From UBA10205 sp035289625 (GTDB lineage: Archaea; Iainarchaeota; Iainarchaeia; Iainarchaeales; Iainarchaeaceae), in NCBI GenBank assembly GCA_035289625.1, contig DATDWP010000010.1, forward strand, positions 1-64,000: a stretch of 64,000 bases of DNA, in the 5' to 3' direction. The translations under genes and the position numbers were made by a program. The notes beneath the pieces were generated by a model. It worked only from the letters and a program-made list of their open reading frames with translations. It was not told the origin of the DNA and ran no database searches. Of this stretch, positions 42,612-51,017 are shown piece after piece; within the stretch, counting starts at the first letter, position 1; every line of letters begins with the position of its first letter.

Positions 42612-43211
42612 ATGAAAGCAAAATCCATGAAAGCTAAACCAATGAAAGCAAAACCCATGTCAAAAGGCCTGCTCAGAGAAAAATCCACTGCCATACAGAC
42701 ATGGGCTCGAGTGGGGCGTTTTTCGACTCTTGCTTCAAGAGACCCGGATATACAAAGGTCCCTTGCTAAAATAGCCAGTTTGCAAAAAGCAGATATTCAA
42801 TCCGCTAAGAAGGCAGCTCCAAAGGTTGCTAAATTCCTCTCCCATAAAACCCCTGAGGTTAAAATAAGGGCATTGATGGCGCTGCGGTTAATGGAGGCAA
42901 GAGCGTTTGAGCCGCAAGTTCTTCAGGCAACTTATGATACTGAACCAGGCGTGCGTCATGCTGCCCTTTCTGCTCTTGGCGGGTTTAAATCTGTGCAAAA
43001 TGATTCGCTGCAAAGAATTACTTTTTTAACTTCTGAGAAAAATGAAAAGGTGGTCAGGGTAAGAAGCGCAGCTTGGGATGCATTGGTATCTATCAATCCT
43101 AAAGGCCTTGTAAATTTTTTAAGAGAAAGAATTGATAAGGAAACTGATCCAAAACTCTCGGGTTTTTTATTTCAGCAACATAGTAGGATCTTAGGGCAAG
43201 TTAGGGGCTAA
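42612..43211 (+). CDS. HEAT-like repeat protein with tandem MKAK N-terminus
   Basis: The first 16 residues are a tandem repeat MKAKS-MKAKP-MKAKP-M, encoded by near-identical 15-base units, so the true start could be any of four ATGs. The rest is helical with HEAT/ARM-like units (SHKTPEVKIRALMALRLME, TEPGVRHAALSALGG, EKVVRVRSAAWDALVSI). HEAT proteins scaffold other proteins or RNAs. The gene precedes the ribosomal L15e operon but has its own promoter. No family beyond HEAT is recognised. Confidence 0.65.
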   Translation: MKAKSMKAKPMKAKPMSKGLLREKSTAIQTWARVGRFSTLASRDPDIQRSLAKIASLQKADIQSAKKAAPKVAKFLSHKTPEVKIRALMALRLMEARAFEPQVLQATYDTEPGVRHAALSALGGFKSVQNDSLQRITFLTSEKNEKVVRVRSAAWDALVSINPKGLVNFLRERIDKETDPKLSGFLFQQHSRILGQVRG

Positions 43212-43302
43212 AATCGCCTCGTGTTTAACAATTGCTTTTATATTCCTTCTCTAGTAGTATTACTTGAATATTTGGCCTCTTTAAGGCTTTTTAGTGGTTT
43301 TT

Positions 43303-43905
43303 ATGGGTTTTTTGAAGTATTATAAAAGGACACTTCAGAGCATTTATGCAAAGGAGAAGTCCAAGGACGGTTATAATTATCCGCTAGCATATAGGACACG
43401 TGTTTTTGGGCAGAGGAATAGGCCGGCAGTTTTAAGGCTTGAAGGCCCGTCAAATATCCCGCGCGCCAAAACCTTGGGGTATAAGGCAAAGCAGGGAATA
43501 GTAATTGCCCAGGTTAGGATTAGAAAAGGTTCTGGTTTGCACAGAAGGCCGGCTAGGGGTAGAAAGCCGCGCAGAATGGGGGTAAAAAAGCTCACAAGAA
43601 GGTCTTCACGCCAATCAATGGCAGAGAGAAGGGCCGGTGTTGCATTTACAAATTGTGAAGTTATTGGAAGTTATTGGGTAGGGGAAGACGGAAAGAATAC
43701 TTATTTTGAAGTTATTTTAGCTGATAGGGCCTCACCTTCAGTTCTAGCTGATCTTGACAAAAGATGGGTGGGAAGGAAAAATCACATGAGAAGGGCTGAG
43801 CGAGGCCTTACCTCATCCGGCAAGAAATCAAGAGGGCTAAAAAAGGGCAGGGGGCATGAAAAGAACTTCCCGAGCCAAAGAGCGCACCAGAGAAAGGGAA
43901 AGTAA
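43303..43905 (+). CDS. rpl15e: Ribosomal protein L15e
   Basis: I start at ATG 43303 (a GTG nine bases upstream is in frame). The 200-residue protein matches L15e: the N-terminal KRTLQSIYAKEKSK, RVFGQRNRPAVLRLEGPSN and the RRPARGRKPRRMGVKKLT segment, with a basic C-terminal tail. It belongs to the archaeal/eukaryal large subunit. It heads a transcript with RNase P p30, an HD protein and Pop5. Confidence 0.96.
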   Translation: MGFLKYYKRTLQSIYAKEKSKDGYNYPLAYRTRVFGQRNRPAVLRLEGPSNIPRAKTLGYKAKQGIVIAQVRIRKGSGLHRRPARGRKPRRMGVKKLTRRSSRQSMAERRAGVAFTNCEVIGSYWVGEDGKNTYFEVILADRASPSVLADLDKRWVGRKNHMRRAERGLTSSGKKSRGLKKGRGHEKNFPSQRAHQRKGK

Positions 43906-43941
43906 AACAATTTTAACTACTTTTTCACACACTTTAGGTTT

Positions 43942-44556
43942 ATGAACCTCAATTTGGTCCAATTTTTTGACAGGCAATTTCTTGAAGGGAATTCACAATT
44001 TTTCAAAGATGATGCATGCATTATTGCGGCAGATTTTTCACAAAAAGGCGAATCCTTAAATCCTTCTGCAAAGACCTTGCCAAAATTCTACTCTTGCAAA
44101 GTATTTGCAAAAAAAGATAATAATGAACTTTCTGCGGCAAAAAAACTCTACGATTTTGTAGCGGTGAGAGGAACAAGCCCTGATATGTGCTCTTTTGCAG
44201 CATCCCAAAAGGCAAACCTTCTCTTGCAGCCGTTCAATTCCGAAAAATGCATGCTGGATATGCCAAGTGCAAATGTTGCGCGTGAGAGCGGGTGCTTTGT
44301 TGCTTTTCTTTTCAATGATTTTTTGGAAAGCGAAGGCATGAGGCTCTCGCAGCTTTTGAAGAATGCTTCAATGGCATTTCGGATTGCAAATAGCGCGGGG
44401 TGCAAAATACTTTTTTTGAGCGGGGCGAAAACTAAGCAGCATATGCGCGCTTCAAAAGACCTTGTCTCATTTGCATGCCTTCTGGGGGCGCAAAAAAATG
44501 ATGCTATTAAATTCTGCCGTGAAAACCCGAAAGAATTTTTGGAGGGGTTCAAATGA
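43942..44556 (+). CDS. rnp3: RNase P protein component 3 (p30/Rpp1)
   Basis: The 204-residue product is a PHP-like TIM-barrel protein: KLYDFVAVRGTSPDMCSFA, LLLQPFNSEK, the NVARESGCFVAFLFNDFL helix and strand, AFRIANSAGCKILFLSGAK and the C-terminal ARG-rich region. These are the landmarks of archaeal p30, which pairs with Pop5 to activate RNase P RNA. Pop5 lies two genes on. Identity is low in the N-terminal 60 residues. ATGA overlap with the HD gene. Confidence 0.85.
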   Translation: MNLNLVQFFDRQFLEGNSQFFKDDACIIAADFSQKGESLNPSAKTLPKFYSCKVFAKKDNNELSAAKKLYDFVAVRGTSPDMCSFAASQKANLLLQPFNSEKCMLDMPSANVARESGCFVAFLFNDFLESEGMRLSQLLKNASMAFRIANSAGCKILFLSGAKTKQHMRASKDLVSFACLLGAQKNDAIKFCRENPKEFLEGFK

Positions 44557-45089
44557 AGCTGCCTTCACTTGAGGAATGTGAAAGCCTCATGGAAGAATTC
44601 AATGTCCCTGAAAATATCAGAAAGCACACAGAGGCAGTGCGGGGGGTTGCAAATTCTCTTGCCATGAGAATTAAAAATCAAAAAATAAAAGTTGATGCTG
44701 AAGCCGTGGATAGGGCGGCCTTTTTGCACGATTTGATGAAAATGCACTGCATAAAAAATAATTGCAGCCACGCAAAAGCTGCAAAGGGAATTTTAGTGCA
44801 GCGCGGCTATAGCGAACTGGGGGAAATCGTGCTGCTGCACGGGCTTGAGGGGATTTTGCGCTTTGACAAAAACACTTCGCTTGAAGCAAAGATAATTTGG
44901 TATGCAGACAAGAGGGTTACTCACGATCAACTTGTTAGCCTTTCAGGGCGATATGAATATTTGAAAGAGCGATATGGTTCAATTTCCAAAAAGAAATTGG
45001 CGCAGATTCTTGCAACCCGCGAGGCAGGGTTTGCTCTAGAAAAAGAGCTGCTCTCCCTTGCAGGGATCGGGCAAAACGAGGCGTTCTAA
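44553..45089 (+). CDS. HD-domain phosphohydrolase
   Basis: The 178-residue protein has the HD superfamily pattern: H25 in IRKHTEAVRGVA, AAFLHDLMKM (His-Asp metal pair near 58), H in SHAKAA and LLHGLEGI, and D in WYADKRVTHDQLV. Such enzymes hydrolyse nucleotides or phosphate esters using a di-metal centre. It sits between the two RNase P protein genes, an arrangement seen in several archaea, so a tRNA or nucleotide link is plausible. ATG 44553 overlaps the p30 stop by 4 bases. Confidence 0.82.
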   Translation: MKLPSLEECESLMEEFNVPENIRKHTEAVRGVANSLAMRIKNQKIKVDAEAVDRAAFLHDLMKMHCIKNNCSHAKAAKGILVQRGYSELGEIVLLHGLEGILRFDKNTSLEAKIIWYADKRVTHDQLVSLSGRYEYLKERYGSISKKKLAQILATREAGFALEKELLSLAGIGQNEAF

Positions 45090-45425
45090 ATGGAAAAAAA
45101 ATCACAAAAGCCAATCCCTCCCACCCTTCGCGGGAAAAAAAGATACATTAAATTCTCGCTTCTTTGCAGCGCAAATCTTTCGGAGCGCGATGTCGGGGCT
45201 GAGATTTCTAACATATTTTCGGCAATTTTCGGGGCAAGCGGCATTGCTTCCCAGAGGCTCTGGCTCATAAAATGGTTTTCACAAAAAAATGAGGGGATTG
45301 TTCGATGCGCCCTGCCTCAAGAAGAGAATGTGAAAGCAGGGTTATTGTTTTTGCAAAAAGTGCGGCAAGAGCAAGTGATCCCGGTTATTCTAAAAGTTTC
45401 GGGTTCGGTTAAGAAGCTGAAATGA
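45090..45425 (+). CDS. rnp2: RNase P protein component 2 (Pop5)
   Basis: The 111-residue product begins PPTLRGKKRYIKFSLL, the standard Pop5 start, followed by an RRM-like beta-alpha fold (GAEISNIFSAIFG, RLWLIKWF, GIVRCALPQEENVKAGLLFL). It binds p30 as a heterotetramer on RNase P RNA. It begins directly after the HD gene stop. Its length is normal. Confidence 0.9.
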   Translation: MEKKSQKPIPPTLRGKKRYIKFSLLCSANLSERDVGAEISNIFSAIFGASGIASQRLWLIKWFSQKNEGIVRCALPQEENVKAGLLFLQKVRQEQVIPVILKVSGSVKKLK

Positions 45426-45432
45426 ATTAGTG

Positions 45433-45879
45433 TCATCTCCTAATGAACTGTTTTGGGGCAATTCTTGTAGGGCTTTTCTTCCTTCTCTGTAATCTAAGAT
45501 AGAATGGTTTTTCCTGTATGGGTTTTTGTTTTTTCATTATTTTTTCAAAAACTTGTTTTGCCCAATTATTTCGCTTTTGGTTCAACGGCTCTCTTTTAGC
45601 GCTCCAATAAACCGGATAAACAATACTTACTATTTTACTCCTTCTTATTCCGAATTTTTTGGCTAATCTTGCCTGGTTTGTACTGTGGTGAAAAACAAAT
45701 ATGTCAGTGCTTATTGATGGGATAAAGTTACTTAATGTCCGAGTAATTATCCCGGCTGTAAATATTTGGAATTCATCCCTCTTCCCTATTTGAGTAAGAT
45801 ACTCTTCAAAATCATACCTCATTCTTTTGCTTATTCCGTCCCCTGTCCCGCAAACAAAAATGATTCTTGGTTTCTCCAT
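45433..45879 (-). CDS. Small Rossmann-like protein, phosphatase-like N-terminus
   Basis: The 148-residue product starts with a hydrophobic strand and a Cys loop (PRIIFVCGTGDGISKRM), as in low-molecular-weight tyrosine phosphatases and PTS IIB proteins, but the arginine of CX5R is absent. DIFVFHHSTNQARLAKKFG is a second conserved-looking segment. The tail is very basic (RLQRRKKSPTRIAPKQFIRR). It lies antisense within an otherwise plus-strand operon, between pop5 and vapB, so it is an insertion relative to the usual archaeal order. Confidence 0.5.
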   Translation of the reverse strand: MEKPRIIFVCGTGDGISKRMRYDFEEYLTQIGKRDEFQIFTAGIITRTLSNFIPSISTDIFVFHHSTNQARLAKKFGIRRSKIVSIVYPVYWSAKREPLNQKRNNWAKQVFEKIMKKQKPIQEKPFYLRLQRRKKSPTRIAPKQFIRR

Positions 45880-46010
45880 TCTAGAGTGAGTGTTTTTGCA
45901 AATTTATTCTTATGCATTTTGATTACTCGCTATTGTAGAGGATTATAAATAGTTCGCTAAAAGACGTAATATGTAAAATGGGGTAGTAGGCTCTCATAAT
46001 ACTTATATTG

Positions 46011-46026
46011 CTATAGTGCTATAGTA
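46011..46026. promoter_or_regulatory. VapBC operator
   Basis: CTATAGTG-CTATAGTA at 46011-46026 repeats the self-complementary hexamer CTATAG twice, 8 bases apart, 14 bases before the VapB ATG. Tandem palindromes at this spot are typical binding sites for a VapB ribbon-helix-helix dimer. Confidence 0.5.
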
Positions 46027-46039
46027 TATTGGTGATTTG

Positions 46040-46252
46040 ATGGGAACTACTACGATCCAGGTTAAGGATTATACTGCAATGAGGCTGAGGAAAATTATGG
46101 AGCGGACAAAGGCAGCATCGTATGATGAGGCAATATCTCGCCTAATAGAGACACGGCACAAAAAGTCAATGGCTGGTGCGCTTGGTCATGGCAAGAAATG
46201 GACAACTGAAGAGATTCTCCATGGTTTGAGGGATAAAGTTGATAGAATCTAA
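46040..46252 (+). CDS. vapB: VapB-type antitoxin (ribbon-helix-helix)
   Basis: I start at ATG 46040 (a TTG three bases upstream is in frame). The 70-residue protein has an N-terminal strand and two helices (TTTIQVKDYTAMRLRKIMER, SYDEAISRLIETR), the RHH/AbrB-like DNA-binding part, and a C-terminal WTTEEILHGLRDKV that should wrap the toxin. It overlaps vapC by 14 bases and represses the pair through the upstream operator. Confidence 0.8.
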   Translation: MGTTTIQVKDYTAMRLRKIMERTKAASYDEAISRLIETRHKKSMAGALGHGKKWTTEEILHGLRDKVDRI

Positions 46253-46622
46253 ATATCTGTTAGATTCTTCTGCGTGGCTTGAATATTTCCTTTCAGGCGA
46301 ACCGAGAATGGTCAAGATAATCAATAAGGGTGATTGCATACTCTTCTCTTCAGCGGTTTCCTTGCATGAAGTAAAAAAGAGGCTCTTACTGGGAAAAGAG
46401 GAGTCCAAAAAGATTTCAGAGTCTTTGGATTTCATGAAGGATAATAGCATCATTGTGGATGTTTCCGAATCAATTCTGGAAAAAAGTGCAGATGATTCAG
46501 CAAAGCTTGGGCTCTCGTTAGCCGACTCTGTGATTTACCGAACCGCGCTAGAAACAGGTGCCAAGATAGTGACTTTTGACAAAGATTTTTCCGCTCGCAA
46601 AGACGCAATTGTGCTCAAATAG
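46239..46622 (+). CDS. vapC: VapC-type PIN-domain toxin
   Basis: The 127-residue product has the PIN acidic set: D9 in LLDSSAWLEYF, E in SLHEVKKRL, D in LADSVIYRTAL and D in FDKDFSARK. It should be a magnesium-dependent RNase that cuts tRNA or rRNA when free. The best start is TTG 46239, overlapping the vapB stop; no ATG fits. The length is normal for VapC. The pair breaks the pop5-psmA neighbourhood and so is probably a late arrival. Confidence 0.88.
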   Translation: MIESKYLLDSSAWLEYFLSGEPRMVKIINKGDCILFSSAVSLHEVKKRLLLGKEESKKISESLDFMKDNSIIVDVSESILEKSADDSAKLGLSLADSVIYRTALETGAKIVTFDKDFSARKDAIVLK

Positions 46623-46767
46623 TTAACAGGAATTATCTGTAGGTGATTTTTGGTAAATTCAGGCCCTCTGTTTCATTTTGTTCGCAAATCCAGATTTAAA
46701 GTTGCCTTTAATAACCTTACTCATTAAAAAATACTATTAATCAAGGGGAAAAAGGAGTTGTGATTTT

Positions 46768-47502
46768 TTGTATCCTGGTGCTAACCAATCTGCCAATTAC
46801 GATCGTGCGGCAACAATGTTCTCGCCCGACGGAAGGCTCTATCAGGTAGAGTACGCTTCAAAGATAGTTTCGCAGGGGACAATGGGTGTTGCTTGCAAAT
46901 ACTCTGATGGGATACTTTTTGGCGCTGATAAAAAAATCACAAGCAGGCTCTTAATACCAGAATCAATTGAAAAGATTTTTCCGATAGATGATCATATTGT
47001 TGCGGTTTCAGCCGGGCTTGTTGGGGATGCGCGAAGGCTTGTTGGGATTGCCCGCCAGAAAGCGCAGGAGAACAGGCAGTATTATGAAGAACCTATACAA
47101 GTTGAAAACCTTGTAAAGGAAGTTTCAAATGTGCAGCAGATTTTCACACAGTACGGAGGCATGAGGCCTTTTGGAATTTCATTTATTATTGGCGGAGTAG
47201 ACAATACCGGGAGAAGGCTCTTTGAAACCGAGGCATCGGGTGCCCTTGCCGAGTACCACGCAATTGCAATAGGAAAGAACAAGAACAAGGCAATGGAATT
47301 ATTTGAAAAGGAGTGGAAGGATAACATCTCACGCGAAGGGGCAATAAAACTTTGCCTCAAAGCCCTTGAAATGGGCCTTGATGAGAAGGAAAAATTAGAT
47401 CCAAAAAGGCTCCAATTTATGTTTATAGATTCTGCACGAAAATTCACCCCAGTTTCTCAGGATGAATTGAAGGGCTATTTTGCAAATAGCAAGAAAGAGT
47501 AA
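46768..47502 (+). CDS. psmA: Proteasome subunit alpha
   Basis: The start is TTG 46768, with AAAAAGGAG 12 bases upstream; the GTG at 46760 is out of frame. The 244-residue protein has the alpha N-terminal gate (YDRAATMFSPDGRLYQVEYA) and the conserved FGADKKI, ISFIIGGVD and GMRPFGISFI. It forms the outer rings of the 20S proteasome. It opens the exosome part of the superoperon. A beta subunit is not in the window. Confidence 0.95.
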   Translation: MYPGANQSANYDRAATMFSPDGRLYQVEYASKIVSQGTMGVACKYSDGILFGADKKITSRLLIPESIEKIFPIDDHIVAVSAGLVGDARRLVGIARQKAQENRQYYEEPIQVENLVKEVSNVQQIFTQYGGMRPFGISFIIGGVDNTGRRLFETEASGALAEYHAIAIGKNKNKAMELFEKEWKDNISREGAIKLCLKALEMGLDEKEKLDPKRLQFMFIDSARKFTPVSQDELKGYFANSKKE

Positions 47503-47534
47503 AAGTGCAGCTTTTATAGGGGCAGTAGTTTCCA

Positions 47535-48236
47535 ATGGTAAGAACTGAGGATGCTGTAATAGCGCGTTTTGAACATTCGGGCGAAAAGTTCGAGATACTT
47601 GTGGATCCGCACCTTGCAATGGATCTAAAGCATGGCAAGGATGTTAATTTTGAGGACCTGATGTTAATTGACACGGTCTTTAAGGATGCAAATAAGGGGG
47701 AAGCAAAAAATGAAGAGAGCTTGCGCAAGGTCTTTGGCACAATTGATGTGAAGGCCGTTGTAAAAAAAATTATTGCAGAAGGGGAAATACAGCTAACAAC
47801 CGCGCAAAGAAAAGAGATCGCAGAGAGGAAGAAAAAAGAGATAATTACATTCATTTCAAGGAATGCAATGAACCCGCAAACAAATACCCCTCATCCGGTG
47901 CAGCGAATTGAAAATGCGCTTGAGGAAATAAAATTCACGGTTGATATAAGTAAACCTGTAAAGGACCAGATCGCAGAGGCAATAAAGGACATTAAAAAGA
48001 TTTTACCGATTTCGCTCGAAAAATTGAATATTGCGGTGAAAATCCCTGCGCAATATTCCGGTAAGGCATCGGTTATTTTGCACAAATTCGGGTTGCAAAA
48101 AGAAGAGTGGCAAAACGACGGGAGTTTAGTTGCTGTTCTTGAAATCCCTGCAGGAATCAAGCAGGATTTGTTCAATGAATTAAACCATTTAACCCATGGG
48201 GAAGTGGAGTCGAAAATAATCGAAAACAAGAGGTGA
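47535..48236 (+). CDS. sbds: SBDS ribosome maturation factor
   Basis: The 233-residue protein has the three SBDS domains: N-terminal FYSH (RFEHSGEKFEILVDP, DTVFKDANKGE), a central helical part (LTTAQRKEIAERKKKEIITFI, PHPVQRIENAL) and a ferredoxin-like C-terminus. It helps release the anti-association factor from 60S/50S subunits. It lies 32 bases after psmA, the common archaeal linkage. Confidence 0.95.
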   Translation: MVRTEDAVIARFEHSGEKFEILVDPHLAMDLKHGKDVNFEDLMLIDTVFKDANKGEAKNEESLRKVFGTIDVKAVVKKIIAEGEIQLTTAQRKEIAERKKKEIITFISRNAMNPQTNTPHPVQRIENALEEIKFTVDISKPVKDQIAEAIKDIKKILPISLEKLNIAVKIPAQYSGKASVILHKFGLQKEEWQNDGSLVAVLEIPAGIKQDLFNELNHLTHGEVESKIIENKR

Positions 48237-48240
48237 ATGA

Positions 48241-48900
48241 ATGGTAAAAAGAATAGTAGTGCCGGGCGAACTTGTGACTGAGGAGAGGAAAAAACTCGGG
48301 TCTCACGTGTTTGTGCGCGAAGGGAAGATATATTCGGATTCAATTGGCCTTGTCAATGATGAAGCTGATTATGCCTCGGTTGTTGCGCTCGAAGGAAAGT
48401 ACATGCCGCAGGTAAATGATGTTATAATCGGGGTAATAATTTCGGAGAGATTTGCAGGGTATAGTGTTGATATCAACAGCTTCTACCCGAGCTTTGTTTC
48501 AAAAAAGGAATTGCGCGAAGTCCTAAAACCGGGCAGCATAATCTCTGCAAAAATAATGAAAGTGAACGAACTAAACGAAGTTGACTTATCGAGTATTAGG
48601 TTATTTTTCGGCGGTGAGATAATACAAGTATCTGCCGTGAAAATCCCGCGCATAATAGGTAAGGAAGGCTCAATGCTAAATACAATCAAAGATGGCACTG
48701 GGTCGAATATAATTGTTGGAAGGAATGGAAGGATTTGGGTAAAGGGCGGCAATGTAGATCTATTGAGAAAAGCCGTTCTCAAAATAGATAAAGAAGCGCA
48801 TCTTGAGAACCTCACAAATAGGGTTGTTGAGTTTTTGCAAAAAGAGGCCCCCAAAAAAGCTGAAAAAGTTGAAAAGAATGTTCAAGAAGGTGAAGCGTAA
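48241..48900 (+). CDS. rrp4: Exosome RNA-binding subunit Rrp4
   Basis: The 219-residue product has the N-terminal domain (VVPGELVTEE, GSHVFVREGKIYS), an S1 domain (DVIIGVIISERFAGYSVDIN) and a KH domain (IIGKEGSMLNTIKDGTGSNI). It forms the RNA-entry cap of the archaeal exosome. It starts 4 bases after sbds and ends one base before rrp41. Confidence 0.95.
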   Translation: MVKRIVVPGELVTEERKKLGSHVFVREGKIYSDSIGLVNDEADYASVVALEGKYMPQVNDVIIGVIISERFAGYSVDINSFYPSFVSKKELREVLKPGSIISAKIMKVNELNEVDLSSIRLFFGGEIIQVSAVKIPRIIGKEGSMLNTIKDGTGSNIIVGRNGRIWVKGGNVDLLRKAVLKIDKEAHLENLTNRVVEFLQKEAPKKAEKVEKNVQEGEA

Positions 48901-48901
48901 A

Positions 48902-49657
48902 ATGGCAAAAAAGAAAGAGGATCAAGTAGCATACGTTGATGCCAAGGGTAAGAGGCTTGACGGAAGGAAAATAGATGAATTGAGGCCGATAAAAATCAAG
49001 GCCGGGGTAATCCCAAGAGCGGATGGTTCGGCATATCTTGAGTGGGGGCAAAACAAGGTCTTTGCCGCGGTTTATGGCCCGCGCGAGTGCTTGCCAAAGC
49101 ACACGGCATCCCCTTACAAGGCTGTAATAAAATTTGAGTACAGGATGGCAACATTTAGTGTGCCTGATAGAAAGAACCCAAAGCCGGGTAGAAGGGAAAT
49201 CGAAATCTCAAAAGTGTGCGGAGAAGCACTTGAGAGGGCAATATTTGTAGAAAGGTTCCCCAACACTTCAATAGATATTACTGTTGAAGTGATTGACAGC
49301 AATGCAGGGACTAGGATTGCAGCGCTCAGCGCAGCAGCAGTAGCCCTTGCCGATGCGGGGATCCCAATGAGAGATCTTGTGTGCGGCACAAGCGTTGGAA
49401 AGGCCGGCGGGAAAATAATTGTAGACCTTGATAAAAATGAGGAGGATGCTCCGGATGCTGTTGATATTCCGATTGCAATGCTTCCGAATTCAAAAGAGAT
49501 TGTGCTCTTGCAGCTAGATGGAGTGCTCACAAAAAAAGAGTGGGAAGAAGCATACAAGCTCTCGGAAGGCGCAATTTCAAAAGTGCACGAAATCCAAAAA
49601 GAGGCACTCAAGGCAAAGTATGCCGGGGAGCAAAAAGAAGGGGTTGATAAGAAATGA
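48902..49657 (+). CDS. rrp41: Exosome catalytic subunit Rrp41
   Basis: ATG 48902 follows the rrp4 stop by one base; longer frames upstream lie within rrp4. The ~251-residue RNase PH protein has RLDGRKIDELRPIKI, the phosphate-binding AAVYGPREC, NPKPGRREIEIS and the catalytic VDLDKNEEDAPDAVDIP acidic patch. It degrades RNA 3' to 5' with phosphate. Its partner is rrp42, which overlaps it by 4 bases. Confidence 0.95.
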   Translation: MAKKKEDQVAYVDAKGKRLDGRKIDELRPIKIKAGVIPRADGSAYLEWGQNKVFAAVYGPRECLPKHTASPYKAVIKFEYRMATFSVPDRKNPKPGRREIEISKVCGEALERAIFVERFPNTSIDITVEVIDSNAGTRIAALSAAAVALADAGIPMRDLVCGTSVGKAGGKIIVDLDKNEEDAPDAVDIPIAMLPNSKEIVLLQLDGVLTKKEWEEAYKLSEGAISKVHEIQKEALKAKYAGEQKEGVDKK

Positions 49658-50433
49658 TATCAGAACTCTGGGACTTGAGAGTAGATAAGGTAGTCTCTGA
49701 TTTAAAAGAAGGTAAAAGAATTGATGGCCGAAAGGTTGATGAACTAAGAAAAATCACAATCAAAAACGGCATTAGTGAAAACGCTGATGGCTCTGCGCGC
49801 GTAACACTCGGACAAACCGATGTAATGGCCGGGGTAAAAATGGTTCCGGGCACTCCATATCCGGATTCTCCCGGGGAAGGGAGCATTAGTGTTGGAGCAG
49901 AACTTTTGCCAATGGCAGATCCGGAATTTGAAGTAGGGCCTCCACGCGATGAGGCAATTGAACTTTCAAGGGTAGTTGACAGGGGGATTAGGGAGAGCAA
50001 GGCAATAGATTTTTCAGACCTTTGCATTGTTGAAGGCGAAAAGGTATGGGTTGGGTATGTTGACATTTATATAATCAACAACGACGGGAACCTTTTTGAT
50101 GCATGCGGAGTTGCTGCAATGAGCGCTCTTCTTGAAACAAAGCTCCCAAAACTTGAAGACTACAAAATAGTCAAGGGTGAGTATTCGGGTAAATTAAAGC
50201 TCAAATCAAAACCAATCCTTAATACATTTGCAAAAATAGGCAATGTAGTGGTAGCTGACCCGATCCTTTCCGAAGAAAAGGCAATGAGCGCACGCTTCTC
50301 TGTTACAGTAACAGAAGATGACAATATAAGCGCGTTCCAAAAAGGGCTAGCAGGCTCATTTAAAGTAGATGAGATAAATTCCTGTATAGACATCGCCCTT
50401 AAAAACAGCAAACAAATAAGAAAGTTACTATAG
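49654..50433 (+). CDS. rrp42: Exosome subunit Rrp42
   Basis: The 259-residue RNase PH-fold protein has GKRIDGRKVDELRKI, a long N-terminal helix (LRVDKVVSDLKEG) and GVKMVPGTPYPDSPGEG. The catalytic acidic residues of Rrp41 are not retained at the same places, as usual for the inactive Rrp42. It forms the hexameric ring with Rrp41. ATG 49654 overlaps the rrp41 stop. Confidence 0.95.
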   Translation: MISELWDLRVDKVVSDLKEGKRIDGRKVDELRKITIKNGISENADGSARVTLGQTDVMAGVKMVPGTPYPDSPGEGSISVGAELLPMADPEFEVGPPRDEAIELSRVVDRGIRESKAIDFSDLCIVEGEKVWVGYVDIYIINNDGNLFDACGVAAMSALLETKLPKLEDYKIVKGEYSGKLKLKSKPILNTFAKIGNVVVADPILSEEKAMSARFSVTVTEDDNISAFQKGLAGSFKVDEINSCIDIALKNSKQIRKLL

Positions 50434-50447
50434 GGGTATAATAGGTT

Positions 50448-50867
50448 ATGGCACAAGTAGCAAGTACTGGAAGATTTGGTTCAAGATACGGGGTAGGGAT
50501 ACGCAGAAAGCTCCTTAAAATTGAGCCATTGCAGTACCAAAAGCATGTTTGCCCAAATTGCGGTGCAAAAAAGGTAAAGCGTAAGAGCAAAGGGCTATTT
50601 GAATGCAACAAGTGCAGCCATATATTTGCAGGGGGCTCATATTTGCCCCAAACCCTTGCAGGGACCATAATTTCAAAAATGGTTGCCCAAAAAACATTCA
50701 CAGCAGAAGTAGTGGGCGAACTTTCAAAAGCATCAGGAACAGAAGAGAAAGCAGCCCCAACAGGGGAACCACAAAAAGATGGCAAAGCCCCGAATGTGAA
50801 GCACAGGGCAAAAAAAGAAGAGAAGGCAGAGGATATTTCAGGGCCAAATCTTGAGGAGGGTGAGTGA
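50448..50867 (+). CDS. rpl37ae: Ribosomal protein L37Ae
   Basis: The first ~85 residues match L37Ae: TGRFGSRYGVGIRRKLLKIE and the four-Cys zinc ribbon CPNCGAKKVKRKSKGLFECNKC, then FAGGSYLPQT. The remaining ~50 residues are a Lys/Glu/Pro-rich tail absent from most homologues. The usual length is 70-100, so this one, at 139, is long. It starts 14 bases after rrp42. Confidence 0.95.
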   Translation: MAQVASTGRFGSRYGVGIRRKLLKIEPLQYQKHVCPNCGAKKVKRKSKGLFECNKCSHIFAGGSYLPQTLAGTIISKMVAQKTFTAEVVGELSKASGTEEKAAPTGEPQKDGKAPNVKHRAKKEEKAEDISGPNLEEGE

Positions 50868-50999
50868 ATGTATAGGTGTTTGCAGTGTCAAAAAGAAGTT
50901 GGAAATTTGCCCACGGGCGCAATAAGGTGCCCAAGTTGCGGGTTTAAGGTTTTTACAAAACTAAGGGACCCTATCTCAAAAACAGTGAAGGCCCTCTAA
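50868..50999 (+). CDS. rpoP: RNA polymerase subunit P (RpoP)
   Basis: A 43-residue protein starts with ATG 50868 right after the L37Ae stop (GGAGGGTGAGTGA upstream). It has the zinc ribbon CLQCQKEV...CPSCGFK and the basic C-terminal FTKLRD motif, as in Rpb12/RpoP. It is short but standard for the family and in its usual place. Confidence 0.93.
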   Translation: MYRCLQCQKEVGNLPTGAIRCPSCGFKVFTKLRDPISKTVKAL

Positions 51000-51017
51000 T
51001 TTTATTTTTCAATATAA

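Noticed and set aside
45433..45879. Active low-molecular-weight tyrosine phosphatase
   Set aside because: The loop after the cysteine lacks the arginine of CX5R, so only a fold resemblance is claimed.
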